64,000 bases of DNA, taken from Choanephora cucurbitarum. Taxonomy: Eukaryota > Mucoromycota > Mucoromycetes > Mucorales > Choanephoraceae. This document shows, one piece after another, positions 62,874 to 64,000 of the stretch (its first letter is position 1; every line of letters starts with the position of its first letter). A program made the position numbers and the translations under genes. The notes beneath the pieces were generated by a model. The model had not been told where the DNA came from. It made no database searches and saw only the letters and a list, made by a program, of their open reading frames with translations. The stretch lies in the NCBI GenBank assembly GCA_025331435.1, contig JAIWNI010000014.1:1-64000 (forward strand). The letters are read 5' to 3'.

Positions 62874-64000
62874 ATGGCAGCTTTCAACAAGATACCCAAA
62901 AACGTAAGAAAATGCTTATTCAATATAATCATTTCTAAACACTGTTTCGTTAAAACCTTATAGACTTTTGTATTACCCACTTCGATAGAAACTATCATGC
63001 CTTTTTGGTCAGTTGAGCAGCAGAACCAGCACTTTATGTTACAGAAATATCAAGAGCCAAGCAACACCGTATTCAAGAGTGTATTTAGTACTATTACAAA
63101 CTTGTAAGTCTTTGATGTAATCGTTATCTTCTATTCTTTATATTTGATTGTTGAAAATACCATCCTTTTTTTTTTTTTCTTATATGAAAGATTGGATGCC
63201 AAACAATTGGCCTATCGAATCCTCTTTCAGCGTGAACCAAATACAACATACTTGCAAATAGCAGTCTCAGATTCATTGGATGCCATTACAGCAGCTTGGG
63301 ATTGGATTAGAATCAACATGGTGCCTGAATTGGAAGAGATGACAAGCCCTTTTGCCAAAGAAGAATGGGTCATTAAGCAAATGAGCAATATTTTATCGGT
63401 AACAAACACAGGTAAACAAAACGAAGCGTAGAAAAAGAAAAGAGAAAGGAAAGAATTGACTGAGAAGAATTCTTTGTTTATCTTTTAGACAACGATACCG
63501 ATGATTTGATCCATGATGATACAATCCGTAATGCATCAAGAACATTTCGGCAGACTTTCAATGTCTCCTCGAGAGAAAGACTTGTTAATTGTAAGTGTCT
63601 GTCGAGCGAAGAAAACGGAGGAATTCGACTCATTTATGTTTAGATTATTCATGCGCTTGTAACAGCAGACAGGGATGGTTATATCTATCAGAGAATTATC
63701 TCGGATTTTATTCTTATATACTGGGATTTGAATTGAAAATATTGATTCAGTTGAAAGATATTAAGGATATTATTAAAGAGCCTGTCAGAAAATTGTTTCG
63801 CCACAGTATACGTATTGTAACAAAGACGGATCAAGAGGTAGATATAAATATAAACAAAGTTTGAATTTTTCTAAACTCAAAACAAATAGTATTTGTTTGC
63901 CAACATGTTTAAGCGAGACGAGGTAAATGATGTAGAACAAACAAGAACAAAGCGCAAATCTTTATTCAGTGCATGCGTGTTCTTTTCCCTTTAGGTGTAC
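62874..64000 (+). CDS. TBC1D8/9-type Rab GTPase-activating protein (GRAM domains), 3' end cut by window
   Basis: Exons: 62874-62903, 62964-63103, 63191-63411, 63489-63590, 63644-63837, 63890-63922, 63995 to beyond 64000. The N-terminus (TIMPFWSVEQQNQHFMLQKY, then AYRILFQREPNTTYLQIAVS) and the segment RERLVNYYSCACNSRQGWLY followed by LGFYSYILGFELKILI form the GRAM region found in TBC1D8/TBC1D9 proteins. The TBC catalytic domain lies outside the window. These proteins inactivate Rab GTPases in endosomal or Golgi traffic; the particular Rab is not known. The first exon encodes ten residues and a 33-nt exon (63890-63922) is required by frame. Confidence 0.85.

Overview
The window is a fungal nuclear genome segment, most consistent with an early-diverging Mucoromycota (Mucorales-type) species. 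The reasons are many short introns (about 45-100 nt, GT-AG), multi-exon genes of conserved eukaryotic families, AT-rich intergenic DNA, and remnants of a Helitron and a Tc1/mariner element. The species cannot be named from the sequence alone. All gene models were built by hand from splice signals, reading-frame continuity and remembered family motifs. No search was run.

Layout. 0-9.2 kb, all minus strand: the 3'-truncated mRNA 3'-end processing factor PFS2/WDR33, glucosamine-6-phosphate deaminase, then, after a 4-kb gene-free stretch, succinyl-CoA ligase beta. 9.2-16 kb: a desert holding a decayed Helitron-type Rep/helicase ORF (about 14.05-15.13 kb) and one copy of a 78-bp hairpin repeat. 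16-18.1 kb (minus): a bifunctional 6-phosphofructo-2-kinase/fructose-2,6-bisphosphatase. 21.4-23.1 kb (plus): an MFS sugar transporter. 25.2-26.1 kb (minus): oligoribonuclease.

27-47.4 kb is gene-dense: an NRP1-like RNA-binding protein with a decayed ERI1-type exonuclease fold, a small BORC-like coiled-coil protein (minus), eIF2B epsilon, the Pol I subunit RPA12, a ZIP3/RNF212-like meiotic RING protein, dynactin p50, a full-length ABCB transporter (minus), VPS18 and RNase H2 subunit B. 48.8-50.4 kb: cap-1 2'-O-methyltransferase CMTR1. 52.1-52.8 kb: cyclophilin A. 55.3-58.4 kb (minus): GUP1 (MBOAT) and a Nudix hydrolase. 59.8-60.25 kb: the isolated DNA-binding part of a Tc1/mariner transposase. 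62.1-62.4 kb: a possible orphan small protein (minus). 62.9 kb to the end: the 5' part of a TBC1D8/9-type GRAM-TBC Rab-GAP, running off the window.

The genes are mostly housekeeping. They serve RNA metabolism (PFS2, REX2, NRP1-like, RPA12, CMTR1, RNASEH2B), central sugar metabolism (deaminase, PFK2/FBPase2, sugar transporter, LSC2) and endolysosomal traffic (VPS18, TBC protein, BORC-like protein, dynactin). They are not an operon-like pathway. I found no convincing new defence, CRISPR or biosynthetic system. The most unusual items are the pseudo-exonuclease in the NRP1-like protein, the 78-bp hairpin repeat whose copies differ almost only by transitions, the Helitron fossil, and the compact meiotic RING gene.
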